Shown here piece by piece: positions 37,024 through 46,619 of a stretch of DNA of 64,000 bases. Both the position numbers and the translations under genes were made by a program. Numbering within the stretch: position 1 is the stretch's first letter; each line of letters starts with the position of its first letter. Where the stretch lies: contig NZ_WTCR01000005.1 of NCBI RefSeq assembly GCF_009795715.1, positions 62,001 to 126,000 of the forward strand, in the 5' to 3' direction. This stretch comes from Labilibaculum euxinicum (lineage in GTDB: Bacteria > Bacteroidota > Bacteroidia > Bacteroidales > Marinifilaceae). The notes under the pieces were generated by a model. It was not told the origin of the DNA, made no database searches, and saw only the letters and a list, made by a program, of their open reading frames with translations.

Positions 37024-38466
37024 TTAGTTTTGAAAATAAAAATACGATGCTTCAAGAATTTCTATATTTCCTTTCTCAGAGAAAAGAAATATCTGATCAA
37101 ATTCACCAGAATCTGACACAAGACTTGACAAAACACGTTTTCCCGTTTCCGTATAAAATTCAATAATCCCAGAATCAATAAGAACATTTATTTCTAAAGT
37201 AGAATCTCGATGAATGCAAGGCATTTCAACTGCTCTTTTCTTTTCCTCATTTATTGTTGATAATAGAAAGTAATTTTTCCAGAAGTTTTCATATCCAAAT
37301 ACCAAATGTTCTCCATCCTTATTCTTAAACTCTATCCCCAATTTGCCTGGAAAGGAAATTCGAGTCATGTGTTCGGTCTTAAATTTCAATTTTAGATATA
37401 AAGGTTCTTTATTTTTCGGTAAATAATCGGATAAATTCATCCTTCCTGAGAGTTTAACTGAATCCAAAATCACCTTTTTATTCTGAGGCTGATTATAGTC
37501 CAATTTGGGATACAACTCAATCATTAACTCGTTGTAGATTTCAGTAATATGAACAGTTCGGGGTACTGTATATTTGCTTTCAGACTTATTTTCTCCCTCA
37601 ACAAATCCAATAAGAATTGGAGCCTTATTTTCTTGAGAAAAAGCTACAGCTCCACAAACATTCTTTCCAAAATCAACAAAATGATGCTGAGTGGTTTCTT
37701 CTATAAAATCATTCTCCTCGAAACTTCCAATATAATATTGCATTTCTGGTTCCAATGTCACTTGTTTTCCTGACGAAAAAGTAATCAGGCAATAACTTGA
37801 TCCATCACCCAAAGGAAATATCACATTATTATTCAGAACCGAATTTTTAGGAAAATGATCTGACCAAAATTCACTTGCATATTCCCAGGAAACAAAATCT
37901 TTTGATGAATAAAATTCAACATGATCTCTAACAGAAATACTCATCATCCATTTCTTTTCTGAATCAGACCAAAAAACAGAAGGGTCCTGAGGATTTTCCA
38001 ACAATGAATTTGGAACCTCTGATTTTCCCTTGAAAATTGTCCAATTCAAGCCATTATCAAGGCTATATTTCAGAATAGCATCCATTTGGTTGTTTTCATT
38101 GTTTTCAATCAACAAGGCAAGCAATGGAACTCCAGCCTTTGTTCCGATAGGAAGACAATGCTGTTTGTCCTGCACAATGGCGGCACCCAAAATATTCTCT
38201 CCTTTTGGAAATATAGAAGTTTCCTTTTTTTCCCAGATTAACAGATCCTTACTGAATGCATGTGCAATATTTACAGAAGCGCCGCTTGTCTTTTTGTTTT
38301 TGTAATAAAGGTGGTAGATTCCAGCTTCATAATATAACAATACCGGTGCATGCAAGATCCCAGATTCCAATCCAAAATGTATTGAATGTATGTTATTTTT
38401 CTTTTGTGAAGAAGAACACTCTACAAATAGAATAACAATCCAAATACTTAATATAATGTTTCTCAT
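37024..38466 (-). CDS. GH32-fold lipoprotein lacking all three catalytic motifs (putative fructan-binding pseudoenzyme)
   Basis: 480 residues from the preferred ATG 38466 (the frame opens upstream to 38556). The protein aligns by eye with the GH32 at 32464-34032: YHLFYQ/YHLYYK, KKWIMTLAV/KKWMMSISV, DHTSFYSS/DHVEFYSS. Yet WMNDPNG is replaced by GILHAPV (nucleophile Asp to His), FRDP by PQDP, and WECPDLFP by LNNNVIFP (acid/base Glu to Asn). Expression context is intact: 105 bp after susD and full length with no frameshift. A binding role is inferred. Its signal (LFVEC) is an imperfect lipobox with Glu at -1. Confidence 0.85.
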   Translation of the reverse strand: MRNIILSIWIVILFVECSSSQKKNNIHSIHFGLESGILHAPVLLYYEAGIYHLYYKNKKTSGASVNIAHAFSKDLLIWEKKETSIFPKGENILGAAIVQDKQHCLPIGTKAGVPLLALLIENNENNQMDAILKYSLDNGLNWTIFKGKSEVPNSLLENPQDPSVFWSDSEKKWMMSISVRDHVEFYSSKDFVSWEYASEFWSDHFPKNSVLNNNVIFPLGDGSSYCLITFSSGKQVTLEPEMQYYIGSFEENDFIEETTQHHFVDFGKNVCGAVAFSQENKAPILIGFVEGENKSESKYTVPRTVHITEIYNELMIELYPKLDYNQPQNKKVILDSVKLSGRMNLSDYLPKNKEPLYLKLKFKTEHMTRISFPGKLGIEFKNKDGEHLVFGYENFWKNYFLLSTINEEKKRAVEMPCIHRDSTLEINVLIDSGIIEFYTETGKRVLSSLVSDSGEFDQIFLFSEKGNIEILEASYFYFQN

Positions 38467-38571
38467 GATCATCTTGTGTTTCATGCAATAATTAATCTTT
38501 ACCCAAAATGGTGAATTGATATTGTTGTTTAACCGAAATTTTCGGTTAAACAACAAGTAAATATACCCTGC

Positions 38572-40266
38572 TTAGTACCCAACATTTTGCTGATACAATC
38601 CCTTACTGAAATTGATCTGTTTTTGAGGAATTGGTAAGTATTCATCCCGGCCTTTTGTTACACTGCTGCCTTCGTAATAGCTGATTCGTTCTTTTTCCTT
38701 CATAAAATACTTATCCATAATTTCTTTAGCAATACCCCAGCGTACAAGGTCGAAATAACGGCTTCCTTCCATCGCAAATTCCAAACGACGTTCCCATCGA
38801 AGAGCCTTTCTTGCAAAATCCTGAGTCCAGTTACAATTCACACCATCTACGTAAATTCCAACTAAATAATTCCCCATATATGATCCATTAGCAAACTTCA
38901 ACAGTTCAGTACTGGCCTGAGCACGTTCTCTAATTCTGTTAATCAATTCCAGAGCTTCAGCCTGTCTTCCTAATTCTATTAATGCCTCAGCTTTCCACAA
39001 CATCACATCTGCATATCTAACCAGAATTCTGTTTTTTGAATTACCATAAAATGGATCAATATTTACAAAACAAGGACAATCAGGAGAAACATTTTCCTTT
39101 AAAGATGCATGCACACCATACACATCAGGGGAACGATTCCAACTTTCTTCATAAAGAAGGTTTTGATCATATTTCCACATGTGCCCGGGAGTTGCAATGG
39201 TATGGTCAATTCGAGGATCAACATTATTGGTCGCAAAATCAAGATTGCTTTGATTGTACGTATCAAACTCTGGCAAACCATCAGCAGAGGTTTTATAAGC
39301 ATTCACCAAATTCTGACTCGGCTTGTGAAAATCACAACATCCCAATCCCATAGGAACTGCCAACACATCACCAAAATTTAATCGTCCGTGCATAGTTCCA
39401 TCATCTGTTGAGTACTGAACTGCAAAAATCGATTCCTTTCCATTTTCATAATCTCCAGGTAAAAAATTGTATGCAAAATCCGCTTCCAAATCATATGGTG
39501 AATTATTAAGCACCTCATTTGCAAGAGAAACAACCTCCTCTAGTTTACCAGTGTTAATATTGGTCACATTATTATCATCATCCTGCTCGTAAGACTGATA
39601 TAATCTTGTTTTGGCCAACATTGCTTGCGCGGCAAACTTGTCAGCTCGTCCAATATCTGTTTTCGATACAGGAAGGTTGTCAATTGCAAATTGAAAATCA
39701 GCAGCAATCTTTTCCCATAACTCATCGTTTGATAATGCAACATTTGAAATATTCTCATATTCTGAATCAGGAACTGTTTCGTCGATATAAGGAATATACT
39801 TAAACATTATTTTTAATTGAAAATATTGATAACCTCTTAGAAATCTCATTTCTCCTTCTCTGACTTTCTTCTCTGGATATTCTTCTTCGGAAAGCAGAGC
39901 CAATTGATTTAAAGCCTCGTTTGCACGTGAAATGGCAATGTAATAATTGTACCAAAGCGCATCAAGTTCACCAAAGTTTGGTGTAACATTGGAAAAAGTT
40001 TCTATGAAGTGAAAATCTTGAATATCAGCAGGACCTGAACCACCTTTGTAAGCATCGTCAGACCTGACATTTCCAAAAGGCCAAAGACTAAAAGGGTGAT
40101 CGTAATGGTCATTCCCCAGACTTGAATAAGCTGCAGTAACAAACCCATCAACATTGTCTGCTCCTCCAACCTGATCATCGCCTAACAATGCTTTAGGACC
40201 CATGTCAAGTTCATTAGAACAAGAAAGCATTGTCATACAGATTAAAATATAAATTATTCTTTTCAT
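38572..40266 (-). CDS. susD: SusD/RagB family nutrient-binding lipoprotein
   Basis: 564 residues, lipoprotein signal (MTMLSC, Cys ~16), then the TPR-like SusD fold (ANEALNQLALL, EGEMRFLRGYQYFQLKIMF, RADKFAAQAMLAKTRLYQ) and the conserved C-terminal block ALRWERRLEFAMEGSRYFDLVRWG, ending LPIPQKQINFSKGLYQQNVGY. It forms the lid over the SusC channel encoded 28 bp upstream and binds oligosaccharide, here presumably levan or inulin fragments. Confidence 0.95.
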   Translation of the reverse strand: MKRIIYILICMTMLSCSNELDMGPKALLGDDQVGGADNVDGFVTAAYSSLGNDHYDHPFSLWPFGNVRSDDAYKGGSGPADIQDFHFIETFSNVTPNFGELDALWYNYYIAISRANEALNQLALLSEEEYPEKKVREGEMRFLRGYQYFQLKIMFKYIPYIDETVPDSEYENISNVALSNDELWEKIAADFQFAIDNLPVSKTDIGRADKFAAQAMLAKTRLYQSYEQDDDNNVTNINTGKLEEVVSLANEVLNNSPYDLEADFAYNFLPGDYENGKESIFAVQYSTDDGTMHGRLNFGDVLAVPMGLGCCDFHKPSQNLVNAYKTSADGLPEFDTYNQSNLDFATNNVDPRIDHTIATPGHMWKYDQNLLYEESWNRSPDVYGVHASLKENVSPDCPCFVNIDPFYGNSKNRILVRYADVMLWKAEALIELGRQAEALELINRIRERAQASTELLKFANGSYMGNYLVGIYVDGVNCNWTQDFARKALRWERRLEFAMEGSRYFDLVRWGIAKEIMDKYFMKEKERISYYEGSSVTKGRDEYLPIPQKQINFSKGLYQQNVGY

Positions 40267-40294
40267 CTTTTCTTATTTTTTGTGTTCACTTGAC

Positions 40295-43200
40295 TTAAAA
40301 TGCAACATTTACACCTGTGGTAATCATTACCGGGTTAGGGTAGCCAAAAGAAGGATTTTCAGGATCCAGACCGGTAAATTTCTTACTTTTAATCGTCCAT
40401 AAATTCTGACCGCTGACATACAACCTCAGTTTACTCAATTTCAATCTGTCAATAACTGATTTTGGAAATGAATACCCTAATTGAGCTGTGCGCAACTTCA
40501 TGTAACCACCATTTTCTACATAGTAGGTTGAAAAACGACCTTCCCAATTTGCATCTGTATTTGTAAGTGCAGGTATCGAAGAATTTGAATTTTCAGGAGT
40601 CCAAGCATTTAACAACCGGGTTCCTTTGTTTGAACCGGCATCATCAACACTCCAAAAATCACCTTGCCTCTTCATATCATTAATAACATCAATTCCAGCA
40701 ATTCCCTGAAAGAACATGGTTAAATCAAATCCTTTAAATTCTGCTGATATATTAAGACCGTAAGTAAAATCAGGATGTGGATTTCCAATCCAGGTTCTGT
40801 CGGCATCGTCAACTACTCCATTATTATCCAAATCGGCAAAACGAATTCGACCCAAACCTTTTCCTGGTTGTTCTGCAGAAGCATCAAGTTCTTCCTGTGT
40901 TCTAAATAAACCATCAGCAACGTAACCATACATTGAATTGATTGGTCGGTTTAAAATATTATCATCAGAACCGTTTCCTCCATAGTCATTCACAACTGCA
41001 AGCGGAAGTTTGGTGATTTTATTGCTGTAGGTTGCAAAATTGGCTGCGATCTCGAATTTAAATTCTTCTTTCAGGCTGCCACGGTATCCTACAAGTACTT
41101 CCAAACCTTCATTTTCCATTGAAGCTCCATTCACCCAACGACTGCCACCTTCGCCAATTGCACCAATATATCCTGGTAGAATCAAGATATCCTTGGTTGA
41201 TTTAAAGAAATAATCAACTCCACCAAACAGTTTTTGATCAAACAATCCGAAGTCGATCCCCAAGTTGGTTTGGATGGTTGTTTCCCATTTTAAATCATCA
41301 TTCCCTGTTTGAACTACACTGTAACCGGAAGGTAATGTTCCTGTTCCCTGACCATACATATCATATGCAGTTCCATTAGGCGATCTCCAGGTAGGATCTC
41401 CACCTCCGTAATTGGTCTGATACAATGAATAAGTTGCATTGTTATCAATTTCCTGATTACCAGTTTTTCCCCAACCAAACCGCAATTTAAGATTGGAGAC
41501 TGACTTTAAATTATCTTTAATGAAATCTTCCTGATTAATTCTCCATCCAACAGAAAAAGCAGGAAAAAGACCGTATTGATTGTTGTTACCAAAACGAGAA
41601 GAACCATCATAACGAAGAGTAGCTGAAGCAAGATATTTATCGTTATACACGTAGTTCATTTTTCCAAAGTAGGACATTAACGCATACTCTGCTGCAGAAC
41701 CGCCATTATCTTTTTTCCCGGCAGCCGCATCCAAATACATATAATCTTCGTCCTCTACAGCAAAATCCTGAGCAGAAGCCCAAAAAGATTCATCTTTTTG
41801 TTTGTAGAATTCACTACCAGCCATTATATCAAAACGATGATTGTCAACCTCATACTCATAAGAAAGAGTATTACTCCAAACAATTTTTTTATTGGAGGAA
41901 TGGTTATTTGTTACCATATTGGTTTCATTCTTCAAATAACCGGAAGAATAACTCAATTGACTGTTAAGAGCATCGTAAATGCCATAATCAATCCCCAGAC
42001 TTGAACGGAATTTTAAATTTTTCACTGGTTCAACGTCCACAAAGAAATTTCCAAACAATCTGATGTAGTCGTAATCGTTTTGTTTGTTGTTTTGCAGGAT
42101 ACGAACAGGATTTTGTCGGTCATTCATTCCTCCAACCGGTCCCCCCCATCCAATACCATCAACAGTATGAACCGGAATTAAGGGAACAGCTCTAACCGCT
42201 CCGTCCATAACTCCACCAGGTATATTAACCTCATTGGTTTGATTGAATGAGAAATTCTCTCCAATCACCACCTTACCATCAGCTAATTCATAATTAGAAT
42301 TCATTCTAGCTGAAACTCTTGTAAACTCAGTAGTTTTTATAATTCCCTGATTATCCAGATAACCCAAAGAAAATAAGTAACTTCCTTTATCGGTTCCGTT
42401 TGAAACAGACAAATCATACGATTGCGAAACAGAAGTCTGAGAAACCTCATCAAACCAATCAGTATCCGAAGCTTTCATTGTTTGATTAGCATCCAAAAAC
42501 TTGGGAACCAAAATTTTATTCAGGCTAGGATTCGCCAAGTCTCCATTCCAATCGAATTGATAAGAAAGATTATTTGAATTAGGATCAGTTCCTGTATTTA
42601 CAAGTGATCTCCATAATGCTGATCCATACTGTTCTGCATTCATCACATCAATTTTGTTATCGTACCAGGAAATATTGGAATAAGCATTTAAATTCACCTG
42701 AATCTTTCCTTTTTTTCCTTTTTTTGTGGTCACAATAATAACACCATTAGCAGCTCTCGATCCGTAAATACTCGCTGAAGATGCATCTTTCAAAACCTGA
42801 ATGGACTCAATATCATTAGGGTTTAATTCATGCATTCCCGCTTTTGTAGGAACCCCATCAATCACATACAAAGGATCGTTATTATTTAACGTACCAATTC
42901 CTCTTATGCGGATTGTAGTTCCTGAACCACTTGGCGATCCATCTGAGGTAACAAACATGCCAGGAACGTGCCCTTGCAATGATTTTATGGGATTAGCACT
43001 TGGAGTGCTAACAATTTCATCTACATCAATAACAGAAACCGCTCCGGTTAAATCTGCTTTCCTCTGCGATTGATATCCTGTAACAACAACCTGATCCAAC
43101 TGCTGGAAATCTTCTTCCATGACAACGTTTACGGAACTAAGTCCGTTAACAGGAATTTCCTGCGTTTTGAATCCCACAAAAGAAAATTGAATTGTTCCTG

Positions 43201-43429
43201 TTGCTGATACTTCAAATGTGTACTGACCATTGATATCGGTTACAGTACCATTCACAGAGCCCTTTTCGACCACTGAAACTCCTGGAATTCCTTCATCGGA
43301 GTTGACCATCGTAACTTTTCCGCTAACATTGATTGTCTGAGCCAATGCATGTAACGGAACTGAAACCGCAAGAAAAATCAATAGAGCTGCTATTGATCTT
43401 TTTGTGATTTGTAAGAGTTGATTTTTCAT
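40295..43429 (-). CDS. susC: SusC/RagA-type TonB-linked receptor of the fructan locus
   Basis: 1044 residues: signal peptide ending ALAQ (~30), carboxypeptidase-D-like domain (~33-110), plug (VVVTGYQSQRKADLTGAVSVI, IRGIGTLNNNDPLYVIDGVP, LKDASSASIYGSRAANGVI) and a 22-strand-type barrel ending VMITTGVNVAF. It imports oligosaccharides across the outer membrane with SusD. Length is normal; the gene is intact. Between the fructokinase gene (11 bp) and susD (28 bp). Confidence 0.95.
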   Translation of the reverse strand: MKNQLLQITKRSIAALLIFLAVSVPLHALAQTINVSGKVTMVNSDEGIPGVSVVEKGSVNGTVTDINGQYTFEVSATGTIQFSFVGFKTQEIPVNGLSSVNVVMEEDFQQLDQVVVTGYQSQRKADLTGAVSVIDVDEIVSTPSANPIKSLQGHVPGMFVTSDGSPSGSGTTIRIRGIGTLNNNDPLYVIDGVPTKAGMHELNPNDIESIQVLKDASSASIYGSRAANGVIIVTTKKGKKGKIQVNLNAYSNISWYDNKIDVMNAEQYGSALWRSLVNTGTDPNSNNLSYQFDWNGDLANPSLNKILVPKFLDANQTMKASDTDWFDEVSQTSVSQSYDLSVSNGTDKGSYLFSLGYLDNQGIIKTTEFTRVSARMNSNYELADGKVVIGENFSFNQTNEVNIPGGVMDGAVRAVPLIPVHTVDGIGWGGPVGGMNDRQNPVRILQNNKQNDYDYIRLFGNFFVDVEPVKNLKFRSSLGIDYGIYDALNSQLSYSSGYLKNETNMVTNNHSSNKKIVWSNTLSYEYEVDNHRFDIMAGSEFYKQKDESFWASAQDFAVEDEDYMYLDAAAGKKDNGGSAAEYALMSYFGKMNYVYNDKYLASATLRYDGSSRFGNNNQYGLFPAFSVGWRINQEDFIKDNLKSVSNLKLRFGWGKTGNQEIDNNATYSLYQTNYGGGDPTWRSPNGTAYDMYGQGTGTLPSGYSVVQTGNDDLKWETTIQTNLGIDFGLFDQKLFGGVDYFFKSTKDILILPGYIGAIGEGGSRWVNGASMENEGLEVLVGYRGSLKEEFKFEIAANFATYSNKITKLPLAVVNDYGGNGSDDNILNRPINSMYGYVADGLFRTQEELDASAEQPGKGLGRIRFADLDNNGVVDDADRTWIGNPHPDFTYGLNISAEFKGFDLTMFFQGIAGIDVINDMKRQGDFWSVDDAGSNKGTRLLNAWTPENSNSSIPALTNTDANWEGRFSTYYVENGGYMKLRTAQLGYSFPKSVIDRLKLSKLRLYVSGQNLWTIKSKKFTGLDPENPSFGYPNPVMITTGVNVAF

Positions 43430-43440
43430 AGAAATTTAAA

Positions 43441-44340
43441 TTAGGATTGATTCATAATTCGTAAAACTTCACTCATATCATACTTGGGTGTTGCTCCCTC
43501 TTTAGAGGCAACAAACGCCCCGGTTGCCGAGCCAAAATTCAATGCTTCTTCCGGTGATTTATTTTGTACCAAAGCTGATAAAAACCCAGCTAAAAATGCA
43601 TCACCAGCTCCCACAGCATCAACTGCAGCAACCTTATAACCTAAATGATTAAAAAATTGATTGTTTGTAAACAGAACAGCACCATTAGCTCCTTTGGTCA
43701 CACAAACCATTGAACATTGGTACTGTTCTGAAAACCAACGAATCAAATCTTCTTCATTTTTAGAGGTCTTTCCGTACCATCCTGATATCTGGATCAATTC
43801 CTCATCATTCAGTTTTGCGACGTCGGCTTTACCAAGCAATATTTCGACATCTTCTTTCTGATCGAAAGGCGGACGGAGGTTTACATCAATTACTTTTAAA
43901 CAATCAGAATCCAACACATTCAAGATTGTTTGTTTTGCTTTTTTGTTTCTGGAACCCAATGTCCCGAATACAACTATTCCTGATTCTTTTACTTTGTGAG
44001 ACAATTGTTCGGTATATTCTAAATGATCCCATGCAACCGGCTCACAAATTTCATATTTCGCATTATTCTTATCATCCAAATGAACCAATACCTCACTGGT
44101 AGGCAATTCTGAATCAAGCTGAATTAACACTGTACTCATTCCTGATTCTTCTAAAAAACGTTTCAGTTTTAAACCTTGTTCATCATTCCCAATCCGACTT
44201 GCAAATTCAACATCAAGTCCAATATTGTTTAATTGCAAAGCCACATTCATAGGTGCTCCACCTGGCTTAGGACCAGTGGGCATCATATCCCATAACATTT
44301 CACCGACACTTATTATTTTTTGATTTTTAATGTCCATCAC
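43441..44340 (-). CDS. PfkB-family fructokinase
   Basis: Phosphorylates fructose released from fructans to fructose 6-phosphate in the cytoplasm. 299 residues with ribokinase-fold signatures: substrate-binding GGAPMNVALQLNNIGLDV, VCVTKGANGAVLF, and the anion-hole/catalytic motif DAVGAGDAFLAGFLSAL with the base Asp. Family members include kinases for other sugars, but position between an MFS sugar porter and a fructan SusC strongly favours fructose. 27 bp after the porter gene. Confidence 0.92.
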   Translation of the reverse strand: MMDIKNQKIISVGEMLWDMMPTGPKPGGAPMNVALQLNNIGLDVEFASRIGNDEQGLKLKRFLEESGMSTVLIQLDSELPTSEVLVHLDDKNNAKYEICEPVAWDHLEYTEQLSHKVKESGIVVFGTLGSRNKKAKQTILNVLDSDCLKVIDVNLRPPFDQKEDVEILLGKADVAKLNDEELIQISGWYGKTSKNEEDLIRWFSEQYQCSMVCVTKGANGAVLFTNNQFFNHLGYKVAAVDAVGAGDAFLAGFLSALVQNKSPEEALNFGSATGAFVASKEGATPKYDMSEVLRIMNQS

Positions 44341-44367
44341 AAATTATTTTCTCAATTTATATTTGAC

Positions 44368-45711
44368 TTAAGCCCGTTTTAATTCCTTCTGGATTTGTTC
44401 CAACGATTTCCCTTTAGTTTCAGGGAAGAACTTGAATACAACAATCAACTGCACCAACATAGCCACAGAGAATATCATAAAAGCAACACCTCCGCCATTG
44501 GCACCACTTTCGGCAATTGCAGGAAACATCCATGATACCATTGCTGCCATTATCCAATGCGTAAAACTTCCTAAAGCTTGTCCTTTTGCACGTATCTTAT
44601 TAGGGAATATTTCTGAAATAAACACCCAAATTACAGCTCCTTGAGAAAATGCAAAAAATGCTATAAACCCAACTAAATAAACTACAACCAAAATATTTCC
44701 CGTTGATCCCTCAAACAAAGTCTTTGCCACCATTCCAAGAAATGCCATCATTCCTACTGAGCCAATTAAAAGCAATTTCTTACGGCCAAACTTATCGATT
44801 ACAGTCATTGCCAACATGGTAAATAAAAAATTGGTTGCTCCTATCGTTACAGATTGAAGCAGAGCGTCATCCTTACCAAAACCAGTCATTTCAAAAATTC
44901 GTGGTGCATAATACATAATTGCATTAATACCTGACATCTGATTAAAGACAGCAACCAATATGGCAAGAATCACCGGCAAACGATACTCTCTTGCAAATAG
45001 ATTTGCACTGGATGTTGCGTTATCCCCTTGTAATGATTCTTCGATCTCTTTTAATTCATTTTCAGGATTACGAGAAGCTAATTTTTTTAATAAGCCAAGA
45101 GCCTCTTTTGATCTTCCTTTCAAAACGAGTAACCGAGGAGTAGATGGAATATAAAATAATAGCAAGAAAAAAATAAAAGCAGGAAGCGCCTGCACTCCAA
45201 GCATCCATCTCCATGCATCAACCTCCACTATAGATGAAATTAAGTAGTTGGAAAAGAAAGCCAATAGAATACCGCTTACTACATTTAGCTGAAACATACC
45301 AACCAATCTTCCTCGAAGATGTGCCGGAGCTATTTCTGCAATATACATTGGGCCAATAACCGATGATGCTCCAACGCCTATTCCTCCAATAAACCGAAAA
45401 GAAATAAAAACCAACCAATCATCTGCCACAGCTGTTGCCAATGCTGTCATTCCATAAATAACCGCAATAACAATCAATACACTTTTTCGTCCATATTTAT
45501 CAGCAGGTTTACCTGCAGTCATTGCTCCGACAATTGTTCCTATCAACGCTATTGCAACTGTAAAGCCATGCCAGAATCCATCCAATCCGAACATCTCCTG
45601 AATCGATTTTTCAGCACCCGATATTACTGCCGTATCGAAACCAAATAGTAATCCACCCAAGGCTGCAATTAATGCACACGTAAATACATAGGTATTATTC
45701 TTCTTCATCAC
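44368..45711 (-). CDS. MFS sugar porter (probable fructose importer)
   Basis: 447 residues, twelve predicted membrane helices. Sugar-porter signatures: GFDTAVISGAEKSIQ in helix 1, DKYGRKSVLI after helix 2, RFIGGIGVGASSVIGPMYIAEIAP in helix 4-5, QMSGINAIMYYAPRIFE in helix 7 and FPETKGKSLEQIQKE at the end. It brings monosaccharide across the inner membrane by proton symport. First gene of the fructan operon, preceded by a regulatory region with a LacI-like palindrome and TGTTAC repeats. Confidence 0.92.
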   Translation of the reverse strand: MMKKNNTYVFTCALIAALGGLLFGFDTAVISGAEKSIQEMFGLDGFWHGFTVAIALIGTIVGAMTAGKPADKYGRKSVLIVIAVIYGMTALATAVADDWLVFISFRFIGGIGVGASSVIGPMYIAEIAPAHLRGRLVGMFQLNVVSGILLAFFSNYLISSIVEVDAWRWMLGVQALPAFIFFLLLFYIPSTPRLLVLKGRSKEALGLLKKLASRNPENELKEIEESLQGDNATSSANLFAREYRLPVILAILVAVFNQMSGINAIMYYAPRIFEMTGFGKDDALLQSVTIGATNFLFTMLAMTVIDKFGRKKLLLIGSVGMMAFLGMVAKTLFEGSTGNILVVVYLVGFIAFFAFSQGAVIWVFISEIFPNKIRAKGQALGSFTHWIMAAMVSWMFPAIAESGANGGGVAFMIFSVAMLVQLIVVFKFFPETKGKSLEQIQKELKRA

Positions 45712-46016
45712 CGTTTTATTAAATCGTTTAAATTTTATGTGACGAATCTAGTATGTTCGCAAAGAATCATATCCTTCATATGTTACCAACAATATCATTT
45801 ATGTATCAAAATGCGGGAATACAAACGTTTGTATGATATATGTTACCATTTTAGCATAAATGTTACATTTCCAAATTTGAATTAGAACACCGTACAAAAA
45901 CCAGACAGCCATTTATATTATGACTTAACGATCAAACACATTTGTATTTTAACATCTTTTTAATCATTGATATCATCCTTTTTCTTATCTTCCTAAGAAT
46001 TTAAAAAAAAGATGAC
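45712..46016. promoter_or_regulatory. Control region of the fructan operon (divergent spacer)
   Basis: 305 bp between the MFS porter and a divergent gene. It carries the 16-bp palindrome ATACAAACGTTTGTAT (45819-45834) and three TGTTAC direct repeats (45781, 45841, 45861; the first two as TATGTTACCA). No clean minus-strand TAnnTTTG could be placed, which would fit a promoter that needs an activator. Confidence 0.5.
45819..45834. promoter_or_regulatory. LacI-family-like operator palindrome upstream of the fructan operon
   Basis: ATACAAACGTTTGTAT is a perfect 16-bp palindrome with the central CG typical of LacI/GalR-family operators. It lies 108-123 bp before the porter start codon. Confidence 0.55.
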
Positions 46017-46586
46017 ATGAAGAAGATAGCCATACTGCTTGTTCTAAGCTTTGCAATAACGACAGGATTTGCTCAAACACAACTGAAACAACATTTCGAA
46101 AAAGATCTGCGGAATTACACAACTGCATTTAATAACAAACAATGGAATACGGTTACCGATATGATGTATCCACCCATGTTTGAAATGATGAGCAAGGATA
46201 ACATGCTGATGGTTTTGGAACAGATGGATAATTTGGGTGTTAAAATGACAACCGACTTTCATTCTATCGACAAAATATCGAAGGTAGTGGATTATGGGAA
46301 AGAGAAATATTGCAAAATTCAATACTACGGAATTATTAAAGTTAAACTTACCGGATTGATGTCGCAAGGCAGCTCTTTAATGCAACCTCAATTTGAGCAG
46401 GAATTTGGCAAAGAAAATGTAAAATATCACGAAGCATCGAATTCATTTACCATTCAAGCACACCGATCGATGGTGGCAATTGCCGATAAAAAATCGGATA
46501 ACTGGAAATATGTAGATGTGAATTCACCTCAGGCAAAAGGATTAAAAAGATTGATTCCCGAAAAAGTACAGGATCAACTAAATTAA
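46017..46586 (+). CDS. Secreted protein of unknown function
   Basis: 189 residues with a signal peptide (MKKIAILLVLSFAITTGFAQ). The mature part has an NTF2-like start (LKQHFEKDLRNYTTAFNNKQWNTVTDMMYPPMFEMM) and mixed strands later (KYCKIQYYGIIKVKL, SFTIQAHRSMVAIAD). No lipobox, no membrane segment; probably periplasmic. Divergent from the fructan operon and 33 bp before the DNPH1-like gene; no functional link to fructans is evident. Confidence 0.75.
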   Translation: MKKIAILLVLSFAITTGFAQTQLKQHFEKDLRNYTTAFNNKQWNTVTDMMYPPMFEMMSKDNMLMVLEQMDNLGVKMTTDFHSIDKISKVVDYGKEKYCKIQYYGIIKVKLTGLMSQGSSLMQPQFEQEFGKENVKYHEASNSFTIQAHRSMVAIADKKSDNWKYVDVNSPQAKGLKRLIPEKVQDQLN

Positions 46587-46619
46587 CTTACATCCCTAAA
46601 AGCATAAAACAAAAACAGT

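Noticed and set aside
32464-45711. Alternative substrate (arabinan, galactan) for the PUL
   Set aside because: The hydrolases are GH32-fold proteins, the kinase is fructokinase-like and the sensor resembles the fructose-binding BT1754 type; no GH43, GH51 or GH53 signature is present.
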